Positions 22,654-34,019 of a stretch of DNA of 64,000 nt are shown here, in pieces. This DNA comes from Adiantum capillus-veneris (taxonomy: Eukaryota > Streptophyta > Polypodiopsida > Polypodiales > Pteridaceae): the NCBI GenBank assembly GCA_014529385.2, contig CM043962.1, positions 122,413,970 through 122,477,969 on the forward strand, in the 5' to 3' direction. The position numbers and the translations under genes are program-made. Positions within the stretch are counted from its first letter, which is position 1, and every line of letters starts with the position of its first letter. The notes below the pieces were generated by a model that worked only from the letters and a program-made list of their open reading frames with translations, was not told where the DNA came from and did not search any database.

Positions 22654-23273
22654 AAGGGATTGAAATATATTTCTATTGGCCTACCATGAAAGAAAACATA
22701 CAAGAGTATGTTTCTAAATGTGTGGTATGCCAAAAGACGAAGTTTGATAGGGGGAAGCAACTTGGATTGCTTCAACCTTTGCCAATCCCTAATCCACCAT
22801 GGGAGAGCATATCCATGGATTTTATCTTTGGATTGCCTAAGTCTATCCATGGGAATACGGGAATATGGACGATAGTAGACAGGTGCAGTAAACAAGCTCA
22901 TTTTATACCTATCAAAAAGACTATCAAAGCCCATCAAATGGCAACCCTCTTCGTTTCACAAATCTTCAAGTACCATGGCTTGCCAATGTCCATAGTGTCG
23001 GATAGAGATCCTAGAATGACTAGTAATTTTTGGAAGGGTCTCTTTGAGAATTTAGGAACAAGGCTAAACTTCTCTTTGGCCTATCACCCCCAAACAGATG
23101 GCCAAAATAAAATAGCTAACCTAACAATTCTTGATCTACTAAAAGACTATGTAACGAAAGTAGATCAAAGATACCAATGGGAGAAGTACTTACCCTTAGT
23201 GGAGTATGCTTACAATAACACTGTACATACTTCCACGGGAAAAGCACCTTTTGAGGTAATTGAGGGAAGATAA
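22600..23273 (+). pseudogene. Ty3 integrase core
   Basis: A one-base loss near 22631, in the His-His part of the zinc-binding domain, shifts the frame. Beyond it VSKCVVCQKTK gives the Cys pair, SMDFIFGLP and VSDRDPRM give the first two catalytic Asp, and HPQTDGQNKIAN shows the third catalytic position changed from Glu to Lys. A TAA at 23271 separates the core from its C-terminal part. Integrase joins element DNA to the chromosome; this copy could not. Confidence 0.85.
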
Positions 23274-23887
23274 AAAAGTCCCTTGCTACTTAAGGTACAC
23301 AGGAAGATATTTGGTGCAGATGAGTATAGCCGAGACCTACAAAAATCTTTCCAAAAGATTAAGGATGCTATCTCTATCTCACAGCAAAGGCAAAAGGCTG
23401 CTGCTGATAAGCACAGAAGAGCCCATGCCTTGAAAGAAAATGATTGGGTCTTACTCAAATTTCCCAAGGCTGGATTAAGGCACACCACATGCAAAAATCC
23501 TACGGGACACCAAAAGTACTATGCTAAGTTAGCAAAAAGGTACTATGGTCCCTTCCAGATTCTTAGGCCAATCAATGAGATGGCCTATCAACTCAAGTTG
23601 CCCAACCATTGGCTCATACACAATGCTTTTCGTGTGAGCCTATTAAAGCCTTACAAAGGAGAGCCACCTCAAGAACCAGCTATTGAAGACCCACCGGAGA
23701 TCGAGGACCAAGAAGAGGTGCTGCAACCCGAGTCCATTCTCCAACATGAAGACAAGGTACTAATAGGCGGTAAGACTATCTGACGGTATCTTATTAAGTT
23801 TAAGAATTATCCTTTTGAAGATGCTAGATGGATGCAAGGCATAGAATCAAAGGATAACCTAAACCTTGTCAATGCTTACAATGCTTC
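23274..23887 (+). pseudogene. Ty3 integrase C-terminus and chromodomain
   Basis: The same frame as the integrase core resumes after TAA 23271. [12 protein letters not shown] and [20 protein letters not shown] are the usual C-terminal blocks. After TGA 23781 the chromodomain reads RYLIKFKNYPFEDARWMQGI, which in chromoviruses directs insertion to marked chromatin. The domain end is interrupted at 23887 by the copia element and duplicated beyond it. Confidence 0.8.
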
Positions 23888-24114
23888 TGTTACCATATAC
23901 ATGTGGTAGTGATGTGTGTGAACACACTAGGACCGCCGGGGCATTTTTTCCCTCTTTAGGAGGTTTTTTCCCCCGTGCATTGTATATACGCCCATCACTC
24001 TAGGGCTATCTATCTTTCCATTGCACACTAAGGAATACACTCTCCATTGTGTACCTTGAGCTTCCTTCGTCTTCTCCAAGCTGTGTGTGTTTCTCTGCAA
24101 CCCTAATTCCAACA
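23888..24114 (+). repeat. Copia A 5' LTR (227 bp)
   Basis: It starts TGTTACC and ends CCAACA. A TATATA at about 23983 may be the TATA box. The LTR is short for a copia element of this size. Confidence 0.95.
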
Positions 24115-24133
24115 ATTGGTATCAGAGCAGGTC
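24115..24133 (+). promoter_or_regulatory. Primer binding site, initiator Met tRNA
   Basis: ATTGGTATCAGAGCAGG begins right after the LTR. TGGTATCAGAGC is the standard site for plant initiator methionine tRNA, which primes minus-strand synthesis. Confidence 0.95.
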
Positions 24134-24467
24134 ACGTCCTCCCGGGCTTAGTCGCCAGCTGCTCCAGCACACGCCTGCTCACTTTCTCCGATTTCAATGA
24201 GCTTTGGCGAGCGTTCGCAGGTCGATAAATATTTTGGGCGAGCTCGGTCTGCTCAGAATTTTGATTTGGGCTCATTTCGGCCTCCGTTTCCACTACGGGC
24301 AGTACTGCACAGGCTATTTCGTCATTTTGTGCAGATTTTCTGTCAGTGCCGTTTTCTGCATAACAGGTGCCTTATAGTCTTCTACGGTTTGTGCTATATA
24401 GCACAAGTTGTTCCCGCTCCATTTCTCCTATTTTCGGGCAGTTTTCACATCAGGTGCAGCATTTACC

Positions 24468-27400
24468 ATGGCTGACAACAACAACACAGATGTGTTCAAG
24501 ATGTTTGCTGCTGAGGACAGGTTGGATGGGGACAACTACCCTATGTGGGCTTATATGATGCAACACGTTCTTGTGTCAAAAGGTGTCTGGAACATTGTGC
24601 AGGGCATTGATGTACGTCCTGGTTCTGAAGATGTAGGCGATATTGAGGATGTTGCAGGTCTTGCTGCAAGGATTGCGGCTGTTAGAGTTGTTTTGCCTAC
24701 AGCAGAACAAGCTCGTTGGGATGTTAAGGATGCGCAGGCTCATGCATTGATTGCGTTGTCTGTGAAGCGCACCATTATTCCTCACATCCGTTCAGCAAAA
24801 TCTGCAAAACAGGCTTGGGATATTCTAGCAGGTCTTTATGCAAGCCGCAATGAGGCTAAAATTGCTTTGCTGCGTAAAGAGCTAGAGTCGAAGATTATGC
24901 ATGAGGAAGATGATATGGACACTTTCCTTGCTAGTGTCAAGGATATCAATGAGCAACTCATTTCTGCAGGTGAAGTCATTTCTGACAGTTCCCTTGTGCA
25001 GACTGTTCTTGATGCCTTACCAGATTCCTACCAGACTTTTGCTAGTACTTGGAGACTGATGACCCAAGGAAATCCTGAAGTTGTCAAGTTTGATGCATTA
25101 TGCACATTGCTGTTGCAAGAGTCACTTTCTAGAAAAAACAGGACTAGGCAGCGTGCAGTTGAACAGGCTTTTATTGCTTCTCAAAGAAAGGGTGGTAACA
25201 GTAATGCAGCCACTTCTTATGGTTCTGCTGCGAGTGGCAAAAATTTTGTTCCTAATGCTTCTGCTGGCAGCACTTCGTCTGGCAATTCTGGTGATAAGGG
25301 CAAAAAGAAGATGCGTTGCCATTATTGTAAAGCCAATGATCACTTGATCAAGTCGTGTCCTAAGTTGAAGGCCAAAGAGGCTAAGAAGAAAGAGGGTGGT
25401 TCCACTGCAAATGCTGGTTCCACTACAAATGCAGCCATTGTTGAGTCTTCTGTGAAAGGAGATTGTGATGCTGATGTTGATGCAGAATGGGCTTTTAGCG
25501 CAGAGTGCACTTACAATCCTGCTGTCCATGATGCATGCTTGTCAGTTGCTGCAGATTCACATGTGTGGTATTTCGACAGTGGTGCTACAAAGCACATTAC
25601 CTCACATCGTGAATTGTTTACCTCTCTCGAGTCTGTCCCTCATGGGAATTCAGTCACTTGTGCCAACAACGCCTCTTATCCAGTTCAGGGAGTTGGAAAG
25701 ATTGTGCTCACTGCTGCTAATGGCAGTTCCTTCACACTTGTTAATGCACTTTATGTACCTGGGATCAAGAAGAATCTCTTGTCTGTATCCGCACTTGCTA
25801 GACTTGGACTTGTAGTCAAATTTGTGGATGACAGATGTACAGTTCATGATCTCAGTTTTGGTGATGAAATTGTTGCATCTGGGCTTTTGTGCCGTGGGCT
25901 GTATAAGCTCACTTTGTATGACAAGTGTGGACAAAATTTTGCAAATGCTGTTGCAGATTCAAGGGCTATTTCAGATGCAAAACTTTGGCATGCACGTTTT
26001 GGTCATCTGAATTTTGCCAGTTTGCTGCGTTTGCAGAAATCTGATATGGTTGCTTCTTTGCCGCCTCTTGAAGCACCTATCAAACATGTTTGTGAAGGCT
26101 GTATTCTGGGTAAAATGCAGCGTTCTAAGTTTCCAAAGGATGGTTCAGTTAGGGCCACATGCAGGTTGCAGCTTGTGCATAGTGACGTTTGTGGGCCCAT
26201 GCAAACTCCGTCCTTGGGCAATTACCTGTACTTCGTGACTTTCATTGATGATTACTCCAGGCATGCGTGGGTATTTCCGCTTAAAGCGAAGTCCGAAGTT
26301 TTTATGTGCTTCAAACAATTTTTGGCTATGGCTGAAAATGTCTCAAAATGTACTATGGGCACCCTCCGTTCCGATCGAGGGGGGGAGTATATGTCTCATG
26401 AATTTAATGCATTTCTGGCTAGTCGTGGGATAAAACACCAATGTACAGTGCCTTATACACCTCAGAAAAATGGTGTTGCTGAGAGGAAAAACAGGTCACT
26501 AACGGAAATGGCACGATGTATGGTCAAAAGTCAAGCTTTGCCGCATTCTTTTTGGCTTGAGGCCATCATGTGTGCCACTTATGTACTTAACAGGTGTCCT
26601 ACGAAAGCTTTGCAGTCTATTACTCCATATGAAGCATGGCATGATAGAAAACCTTCTATTGAGCACATGCGTGTTTTTGGCTGTTTGGCATATGCTTTGG
26701 TGCCACAAGTGCAGCGCAGAAAATTGGATGATAAGGCTGTCAAATGTATTTTTGTTGGTTATAGTGCTGAAAGCAAAGGTTACAGGTTGTATCATCCGCA
26801 AACAAAACGTATTTTGGTTTCACGGGATGTAGTGTTTGTGGAAGATTCTGTTCAACCCTTGCTGTCATGTACTAGAGACAGTAATGTAAGCTCACAGGAC
26901 ATTTATGACACTTTGTTGCCTCTTTTCAGTGGTGGAAATACGAATGTAAGTTCCAATGAGGCAAATGTACAGCCTATGGGGGTTTCTGAAAATGTTTTAG
27001 AACAGCCTATTACTGATGCAGATGTACATGATGTACTTGATGAGGAAAGGGCTGAAAATGAGCAGGCTAGAGGTATGCCAAAATGGCTGGTGCACACTTT
27101 ACGTGATAGTAAATTGGATGCACCTTTATCTAGTCGTACTCGTTCAGGCTCTCGCCATGCATCTTATGCATCAGATTGTTATGCTTTGGCTGTGTCTAGT
27201 TTACATGATGTTGAGGAGCCTCTGTCTTTTGATGAAGCACAGAATTCAGAAAATTGGATTGCTGCCATGAAATCAGAATATGATGCACTTATAGAGAATG
27301 ACACATGGACTTTATGTGATTTGCCTCCTGGCAAAAAGGCCATTGGTACGAAGTGGGTTTACAAGTTGAAACGCAAGCCGGATGGTGAGATCGATCGCCA

Positions 27401-28754
27401 TAAGGCTCGACTTGTTGCAAAGGGTTATGCACAACAAAAAGGCATAGATTATGAAGAGACTTTTGCTCCCACTTGTCGTATGACTACTGTGCGCTTTCTA
27501 TGTGCATTGGCAGCTCATTTTGGTTGGGATGTACATCAATCAGACATTGTTACTGCTTTCTTGAATGGTGACATATTTGAGGAAGTTTATGTAACGCAGC
27601 CTCGCGGTTTTGTCATAAAAGGACAAGAGGACAAAGTGTGCAAATGTAAGAAGGCTTTGTATGGGTTGAAGCAATCTCCTCGTGCTTGGTATGAGAAAGC
27701 TGACACTCATTTGGTTAAACGACGCTTTCGTAACAGTCCAACAGAAAGCACATTGTATGTAAAGCGTGAGGATGATGTATTTCTCATTGTGGTTCTTTAT
27801 GTTGATGATTTGCTGATCACTGGACCAAATGAGAGACATATTGCTGAATTTAAGGCTGATTTGAATGCTACTTTCAAGATGAAAGATTTGGGGCTGTTGC
27901 ATCATTACTTGGGTATACAGTTTAAGCAGTGTGATGGTGGTATTGCCTTGTGTCAGAAAAGTTACATAGAGACATTGCTATGTAAGTTTGGACTTGAGGA
28001 TTGCAAACCTATTGCCACTCCCATGGAAACAGGTTTGAAGTTGAGTCTACATGATGCTGGCGATCCTGCTGATGTCACTCTTTACCAAACTGCTGTTGGC
28101 TGCCTCATTTATGTATGCAACACGAGGCCAGATATTCAGTTTGCAGTCTCGCAGGTCAGCAGATTTATGCATAGCCCAGGGTCTAAGCATTGGCAGGCTG
28201 TCAAGAGGATTTTCCCCTACCTTAGTGGCACTTTACATCTTGGCTTGTTTTATCCCAAGGGGGGATCATTGCCGCCAGACTTACATGCTTTTTCGGACTC
28301 AGATTGGGCTGGTTGTTTTGACACGCGAGTGTCCACAAGTGGTTTTTGTTTCATGCTTGGCAGTTCATGTATATCATGGTTGAGCAAGAAGCAACCTACT
28401 GTGGCCACTTCGAGTTGTGAGGCTGAGTACAGGGCAGTCTTCACAGCTACGGTTGAGTGTGTATGGCTCAGACGCCTTATGGCTGACTTGGGTGTTGGAC
28501 AGGACACTGCCAACACTATCTACACTGACAGTCAGAGCGCATTGGCAGTTGCGAGGAACCCAGTTTTTCATGCTCGCACAAAGCACATTGAGGTGCATTA
28601 CCACTATGTCAGGGAGAGGCTCTCAGCAGGAGAGATCAGCTTGGCTTATGTGCCAACACAGGACAACCTTGCAGATCTTTTCACAAAGGCATTGTCTCGT
28701 GAGAAGCTTGAAGCTTTCCGCAAAGCTTTGGGCTTACTCCCCTTTGTGGACTGA
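24468..28754 (+). CDS. Copia gag-pol polyprotein, 1,428 aa
   Basis: The start is the ATG in ACCATGG at 24468; an open but less likely upstream start lies at 24408. Order: gag (UBN2-like, residues 10-230), zinc knuckle C-x2-C-x4-H-x4-C from Cys284, protease with D-S-G at Asp370, integrase zinc domain (HARFGHL ... CEGCILGK), catalytic triad Asp573, Asp636, Glu672 with exact 35-residue spacing, reverse transcriptase with YVDD at 1111-1114, and RNase H from Asp1277. All key residues are present and there is no stop or frameshift, so it could be active. One oddity is TPQKNG before the integrase Glu, where copy B and most relatives have TPQQNG. Confidence 0.97.
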   Translation: MADNNNTDVFKMFAAEDRLDGDNYPMWAYMMQHVLVSKGVWNIVQGIDVRPGSEDVGDIEDVAGLAARIAAVRVVLPTAEQARWDVKDAQAHALIALSVKRTIIPHIRSAKSAKQAWDILAGLYASRNEAKIALLRKELESKIMHEEDDMDTFLASVKDINEQLISAGEVISDSSLVQTVLDALPDSYQTFASTWRLMTQGNPEVVKFDALCTLLLQESLSRKNRTRQRAVEQAFIASQRKGGNSNAATSYGSAASGKNFVPNASAGSTSSGNSGDKGKKKMRCHYCKANDHLIKSCPKLKAKEAKKKEGGSTANAGSTTNAAIVESSVKGDCDADVDAEWAFSAECTYNPAVHDACLSVAADSHVWYFDSGATKHITSHRELFTSLESVPHGNSVTCANNASYPVQGVGKIVLTAANGSSFTLVNALYVPGIKKNLLSVSALARLGLVVKFVDDRCTVHDLSFGDEIVASGLLCRGLYKLTLYDKCGQNFANAVADSRAISDAKLWHARFGHLNFASLLRLQKSDMVASLPPLEAPIKHVCEGCILGKMQRSKFPKDGSVRATCRLQLVHSDVCGPMQTPSLGNYLYFVTFIDDYSRHAWVFPLKAKSEVFMCFKQFLAMAENVSKCTMGTLRSDRGGEYMSHEFNAFLASRGIKHQCTVPYTPQKNGVAERKNRSLTEMARCMVKSQALPHSFWLEAIMCATYVLNRCPTKALQSITPYEAWHDRKPSIEHMRVFGCLAYALVPQVQRRKLDDKAVKCIFVGYSAESKGYRLYHPQTKRILVSRDVVFVEDSVQPLLSCTRDSNVSSQDIYDTLLPLFSGGNTNVSSNEANVQPMGVSENVLEQPITDADVHDVLDEERAENEQARGMPKWLVHTLRDSKLDAPLSSRTRSGSRHASYASDCYALAVSSLHDVEEPLSFDEAQNSENWIAAMKSEYDALIENDTWTLCDLPPGKKAIGTKWVYKLKRKPDGEIDRHKARLVAKGYAQQKGIDYEETFAPTCRMTTVRFLCALAAHFGWDVHQSDIVTAFLNGDIFEEVYVTQPRGFVIKGQEDKVCKCKKALYGLKQSPRAWYEKADTHLVKRRFRNSPTESTLYVKREDDVFLIVVLYVDDLLITGPNERHIAEFKADLNATFKMKDLGLLHHYLGIQFKQCDGGIALCQKSYIETLLCKFGLEDCKPIATPMETGLKLSLHDAGDPADVTLYQTAVGCLIYVCNTRPDIQFAVSQVSRFMHSPGSKHWQAVKRIFPYLSGTLHLGLFYPKGGSLPPDLHAFSDSDWAGCFDTRVSTSGFCFMLGSSCISWLSKKQPTVATSSCEAEYRAVFTATVECVWLRRLMADLGVGQDTANTIYTDSQSALAVARNPVFHARTKHIEVHYHYVRERLSAGEISLAYVPTQDNLADLFTKALSREKLEAFRKALGLLPFVD

Positions 28755-28818
28755 TCCTGTCCTCAGGGCTGGCACTTCCCTTTACTCATGTGCCAGCTCT
28801 CGTTCACCGCATCACTCC

Positions 28819-28828
28819 AGGGGGGATT
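28819..28828 (+). promoter_or_regulatory. Copia A polypurine tract
   Basis: AGGGGGGATT lies directly before the 3' LTR. It is the plus-strand primer site. Confidence 0.8.
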
Positions 28829-29055
28829 TGTTACCATATACATGTGGTAGTGATGTGTGTGAACACACTAGGACCGCCGGGGCATTTTTTCCCTCTTTAG
28901 GAGGTTTTTTCCCCCGTGCATTGTATATACGCCCATCACTCTAGGGCTATCTATCTTTCCATTGCACACTAAGGAATACACTCTCCATTGTGTACCTTGA
29001 GCTTCCTTCGTCTTCTCCAAGCTGTGTGTGTTTCTCTGCAACCCTAATTCCAACA
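28829..29055 (+). repeat. Copia A 3' LTR (227 bp)
   Basis: No difference from the 5' LTR is seen by eye. It is followed by the GCTTC target duplication. Confidence 0.95.
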
Positions 29056-29330
29056 GCTTCCCTACAGGAAGCAAATGTACAAATGTTTAAAATGAACAAA
29101 GTTTTTGTCTTATAAGACTCTCTTTTTCTTTATTGTGCACAAAAATGAAGTAGTATGCAAGGCAAACAATCAAAGGATAACCTAAACCTTGTCAATGCTT
29201 ACAATGCTTCCCTAGAGGAAGCAAATGTACAAATGTTTGAAATGAACAAAGTTTTTGTCTTATAAGACTCTCTTTTTCTTTATTGTGCACAAAAATGAAA
29301 TAGTATGCATGCTTAGATCAAGTTTGTCAC
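29056..29330 (+). repeat. Tandem duplication of the chromodomain end
   Basis: The segment ATCAAAGGATAACCTAAACC to ATGCTTCC, present at 23847-23887 before the copia element, recurs at 29169. The DNA after it (GAAGCAAATGTACAAATGTTT to AAAATGAA.TAGTATGCA) is also present twice, at 29062-29160 and 29217-29308. The original Ty3 sequence was therefore duplicated in tandem (about 140 bp) and copia A sits inside the first copy. Confidence 0.85.
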
Positions 29331-29524
29331 TCTACTATGGAAGACTGATAGGACTAATGTGTAGACGTGCTTGCGGCACCTTAGGCTCTCAAACGCCAAA
29401 TGGACTAGTCATCCATTCTCGAATGATGTCGTAGGGTAACATAGGAATCCTCTACCCGCTACGAAAACGACTAATGAATCTGCTTTATCTTATCTACCCC
29501 ATAGTCGAGGACGACTATGATTTC

Positions 29525-31017
29525 AAGAGAGAGGTAATGTCATAATAATCAATATCTAAATGTCCTAAATGATTTTCTCATGTTAAACTGATCATTTAAT
29601 ATGGGGAAGTGCGAGGGGAGAAAACGCTAGAATATTGGTTAACCTAGCAGACCGGCCATAGTAGGGATCCAAAGGAGGGAAAATAGGGATCCAAAGGGGG
29701 GGCCATCTGCAAAAGAGCTATGTGCAACAATGGGCTCAAAAGAACCTAAGGTTCAGCCCATTAAGACTTCCAAAATGCTAAGGTTCCAAAATTCAAAGGT
29801 TGTGTCCAAAGGTCAAACATTAGGGGAATTGGATGCTTGTATGTGTCCCAAAAATTCTTTGTCAAGCCCTACATAGGAGGAGCGAGCCCAAGAAGTAGGT
29901 GATGAGAGAGAAACACCCACACACACTCACAAGTTTCATTTGTACATAAGGGGAAAGAGGGACACATGTTAGCTCCCTAGGCCAGATGCCCACAAGGTGT
30001 ACTCAAATCCTATTGGATGGCGTTGGAGTTGGACCAATGAGAATTAGGATAGAGTAAATATAGTTTAATTACTTTAAAAACACTTAGCAAAAGAACCAAT
30101 AGGAATTAAGCTCTCTAGAAGACTATTGGACAGTCTCCCAAGGGGACCAATGAGCATTCAACAGCCCAATGGCTTTCTTGATTCCTATTGGCCAAGAGGC
30201 AAAGTGGTCCAATGAGAGTTTAGTTGAATTAAATAATTACCTAAAGCTCTCACAAAAGGGGAAAGGGGGACACATGTCAGAAGGCTATCACTTATGTTGC
30301 TCAATTTCCATTGGCTTAGGCCGGGGAGGTCCAATAGGGATGTAGCATGAGTGATTAGCAAGGGGGGTCGACAAGAGAGAGAGAGGGGGATGAATTTTGC
30401 AAGGCATTATCACACACACACACTCACACAATCTCATGTGTGAAGCAAAGAAGACTCTCTCTCCTTCTCAAGCTTTAATGAAAAGCTTACCACCTACTCC
30501 AAGCTTGTGAGAAGGGAGGCCTACACCAACAACTCTTGGCTTTGTGATGCAAATCCAACCAAGAGCCAAGCTTCAATGCATTCTCATCTCCTCTACCATG
30601 ATAATTACTAAGCTAAGATATGCTAATATGAGTGATTATGTGAGGAGGTGTACATCTTTCTCGTAAGAATACTCCTTCTTCCTCTCAATCTACTCTCATA
30701 CCCCGCTAGCTCTCACCATCTTCGAAGGTGTGTGAGGTCTTGGGTCTGAGACCGTGAGGGAATTGATGTTGTGTTTGATAAGTTTTTTGCTTAGTGCATG
30801 AAGTTTCCATCTTCATTGCACTAGCTAGTATTGAAGGAACACAAAGAATTGTATTGTAAAATGTCTCTCTTGATGGGAGAAACCATAATACAAAGCCTTT
30901 TGGAGGGGGGACCGGCTCCATAAAAATATGGTCCTCAACTATTGTCAATTGCTTAATTTCTCTCTCTTTTGAAGTATTGTTCATGATATCTAAATAGGTG
31001 TTATGCTTTTTGTTACA
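29525..31017 (+). repeat. Ty3 polypurine tract and 3' LTR
   Basis: AAGAGAGAGGTAA precedes TGTCATAATAATC at 29538, the LTR start. The first 480 bp match the 5' LTR piece; the rest has no partner in the window. The proposed end at 31017 (TTACA, then ATATT) gives an LTR of 1,480 bp and a 5-bp target duplication with 18250-18254. The end could be wrong. Confidence 0.6.
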
Positions 31018-32721
31018 ATATTTTTCCACTATCCAGATTTCATTGTGAAAGTTATCCTTAGGTTTACAAGTAGAGGTTTTCTTACTCATTTAGATTTGGT
31101 TCACTTTTTGCACTCTCAAGTAATTGGGTAGCACTTTCCAGACCCCATTATTAGTTTGTGATGACCATTGTAGACAACTTTAGACTGGGGTCATGCACAT
31201 CAAGCCACTTCACTGGGATATTTCATTGTATTGATGCATATGCCTAAAGTTTCTTTTCTCTTTGCAAACAACAAACTTCCTCCTATGAAACCCTTTTCTT
31301 TGGAAACTAGGGACCATTGAGACCTTGTTATGATGTGTATCCACAAAGTATGTATGATGTATCCTAACTGTGGAAGGTACAAACAAGACGATAGAGTTTG
31401 TGGGGTTATTTTTATAAAAGGGTCATCGATGTATGATAGTGTAGGGAGTTTGGATTTTATTACAGTTATTGTATATTACCAATTGAAACTCAACTAAAGC
31501 ATCCTTTGCCACTAACTATTTTGTTTGTTTCCTAAAAGTTTTGACATTTTGCATGGAGTGGACAATGTAAATCATAAATAAAATCTTTAGGTGTTTGAAG
31601 GTTTATTGGTATTGCATTTGGAGTTATTTATTTTCAAAAAAGGCATCAAAATCTCAAAACTAAGTGTTGCCTCTGTTTTAAGTTGTTGCATATGTGCAAT
31701 ATTTTTCATGTTTTTTCATCTCATTATGTGAAAATGTTGAAATTTTATGGCTTATGTACACATAAACGAGTAGACTTGTGCGGCTCTTTATGCATGTCTA
31801 CGAGTGATCAAGAACTAAGATTTTGTTACAAATTTAAGAGTTTCAATGGTATTAATAGTGTGCTCTTTTGGTTTGCACCAACATATAGATCACATACTAT
31901 AGTTGCTATGTTGATTCAATTCCCTATACACTTCGATTGTCATGAAAAGCTGATGTTATGATGTTTCTTGGATGGGGTTAAAATATTGTATCAATAGATT
32001 TCATGTCAAAGAAGGCATCGGACAATATCTACGTTTAGCTGGATGCTTCACCATCCATTGTTCCTTATCTATGGTAGGATCTAAGTATATCCTTTGTAAA
32101 ATTTTCAACTTGATGTTAAAACTAAAAATTTCCTCATTTAGATCCACCTGGTTGGAGAGGCCCACTTAGTACGCATGATGTAGTACACATTACTGAAAGC
32201 TTTGAAGTTGTTAGGTAAGGAACATCAGTGATTATATGTTTTTTATTGAACTTATTGTAATTAGCCAGTTGGCTTGCATGAATCACTATTATCGTGATAA
32301 CATTTTAATGGAAGTGCGTGAGTTTTTCGGAGGACTCCAAGGATACTTTCATATCAGTGTGGATTTGAATCGTAATATAGGTTCAACTTGCATATGGTTT
32401 TGCGAGCTCAGAGATCGCTTGCCGGCCAATGCAGAATACTCTTATAGGGATAGATATGAAATTGGAGGATTGTATTGCACCCTGTATGAGGGGCGTCGTT
32501 GTTTTGGTGGGAGCGTTCTTTGTGTGGGTCCATGGGTTCTATGAGTATCAAATGCAACATCCCACAGGCTGTTTTTTTGAAGTTGCAGTTATTTTGTTAG
32601 AGTTAAGATTTAGTGGCTTTCAAAAAACTTTTTCTTTAGAGACGAATATTAGGTTATGATTACAAAGACTACTTACAGTAATGGAAGTGGATTGTTGTTT
32701 TTCTTTTAGTCTTCCTTCCCC

Positions 32722-32756
<35 letters not shown>

Positions 32757-32783
32757 AAGTTTAAAAAACCATGTTCTTATTCT

Positions 32784-32835
<52 letters not shown>

Positions 32836-33060
32836 CCCCATGTGTAGCCTTTTAAGTTTATGTTCTACAGTTGTTATGTTCATTCAATTCTCTATGCACT
32901 TTCTATTCTCGCATAAAGTCAATGTGATTTAAGTTGATAACATAAAGCATTATTGCACATAATAAAGCATTTAAGATATAGTTGTCCTACCTTGAATTGG
33001 ATACATAAAGAATACTTACACATGTTATCGTAGAAGGGGAGAGGGGGGGTTACACAAAAT
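31018..33060. other. Gene-poor spacer with two (CT)n tracts
   Basis: There is no supported gene. A 102-codon open stretch at 32236-32544 has no recognisable domain. (CT)n tracts lie at about 32722-32755 and 32790-32833. The text just before 33060 leads into a dispersed repeat. Confidence 0.5.
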
Positions 33061-33064
33061 TGAA

Positions 33065-33143
<79 letters not shown>

Positions 33144-33600
33144 TAGAATTTACTAGAATTATGCAAGGTGGAGCTTCACTTTACTATTCTAAAAGAATAG
33201 AATCCAAGAGAAGTCAAGCCATGCAAGGATGTGAAATGAAAGGTGAAATAACAAGTGAAAGGGTTACGACGGCTTTCTAAAACAATAATAAAGTGATAAA
33301 ATCATTAGGTTAAGTTCAACTGGAAATTTAGTGTTCGGGAAAGGAATGCCTCAGCATAGCCTTGAGCCAATTGAAATTCGAGACTAGCTGGTTGCAAACC
33401 ATGGTAAAAGGAAGAAAAACCTATGAAATATGTGAGAAAATAGTTTGAAACAATAATGCAAATTTGAAAATTTTGACAGTATTTCCAGTTTGCTTCTTTG
33501 TGAGGAGGAAACTCGACCAATGGCCGTTTAATAAAAGGGACTTTCCCAAATATTGACTAGAATTTAGTTATAGAATGTAAGAAAAGTCAAGCCATGTGAG
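33061..33600. repeat. Long dispersed repeat, copy 1 (left part)
   Basis: Starts with an (AT)n-(GTAT)n tract at 33067-33145, then AATTTACTAGAATTATGCAAGG, a CTTCACTTTA phrase, and a block beginning AGGGTTACGACGGCTTTC at 33260. The same order recurs at 38880-40037 and in part at 50787-51345. CACTA interrupts this copy at 33600 and it resumes at 38843. Nature unknown. Confidence 0.75.
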
Positions 33601-34019
33601 CACTACAAGACGTCGCGCAAAAATCGGTGCAGGTACCGACGAAATAAAGTTACTTTTTAAACTAAAAAGCGCTGAAGTAGGCCTTGAAAGAGACGCCGGT
33701 ATCGTAGCGTGGGTATGACCATCGGTATATGTCTCCTCGAAATAAACCTTGAAATAAACGTCGGAGTAGACAACATAATACACACCGGTATTTGTATAGT
33801 ATATTTCGACGCTCATATCGTTGCCCCCACTGATGCTCATACCGTTGCCTGTACCAAGGACCAAACCAACAAATTTCTTTTAGGCAGAGAGGGCTGGGAA
33901 CTAATGCTGCATGTACTCCAGCAAAAGAAAACATCCCTCTTTGCCCAAAGGAAGAGTGCACAAGCAACCGCACTCCACCTACAAGCTTCCACTAAAGAGC
34001 GAGTGTATGGCAATTAGCA

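Larger units (their letters stand above)
23888..29055 (+). mobile_element. Copia element A, young and apparently intact
   Basis: It has 227-bp LTRs at both ends that look identical base for base, a TGGTATCAGAGC primer site, one uninterrupted gag-pol ORF, a polypurine tract and a 5-bp target duplication GCTTC (23883-23887 and 29056-29060). This is a complete Ty1/copia element of 5,168 bp. Identical LTRs imply a very recent insertion. It landed in the chromodomain end of the older Ty3 element. Confidence 0.97.
18255..31017 (+). mobile_element. Decayed Ty3 chromovirus with nested insertions
   Basis: LTR sequence at 18255 and 29538 brackets gag, protease, reverse transcriptase, RNase H, integrase and chromodomain in the Ty3 order. 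The two LTR pieces are about 94% identical by eye, so this insertion is older than its neighbours. The right end at 31017 is proposed because the sequence there reads ...TTACA followed by ATATT, matching ATATT before the 5' LTR (18250-18254); this end is less certain. A DNA-transposon fragment cuts the 5' LTR and a copia element cuts the chromodomain end. Confidence 0.75.

Noticed and set aside
24115-24470. Start of copia gag-pol at 24408
   Set aside because: The longer frame is open, but the ATG at 24468 has the better context (ACCATGG) and the conserved MADNNN start shared with copy B.
30706-31089. 127-codon ORF on the minus strand
   Set aside because: It overlaps the proposed Ty3 3' LTR and has no domain or codon-like pattern.
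32236-32544. 102-codon ORF in the spacer
   Set aside because: No recognisable motif, no neighbour support; probably chance.
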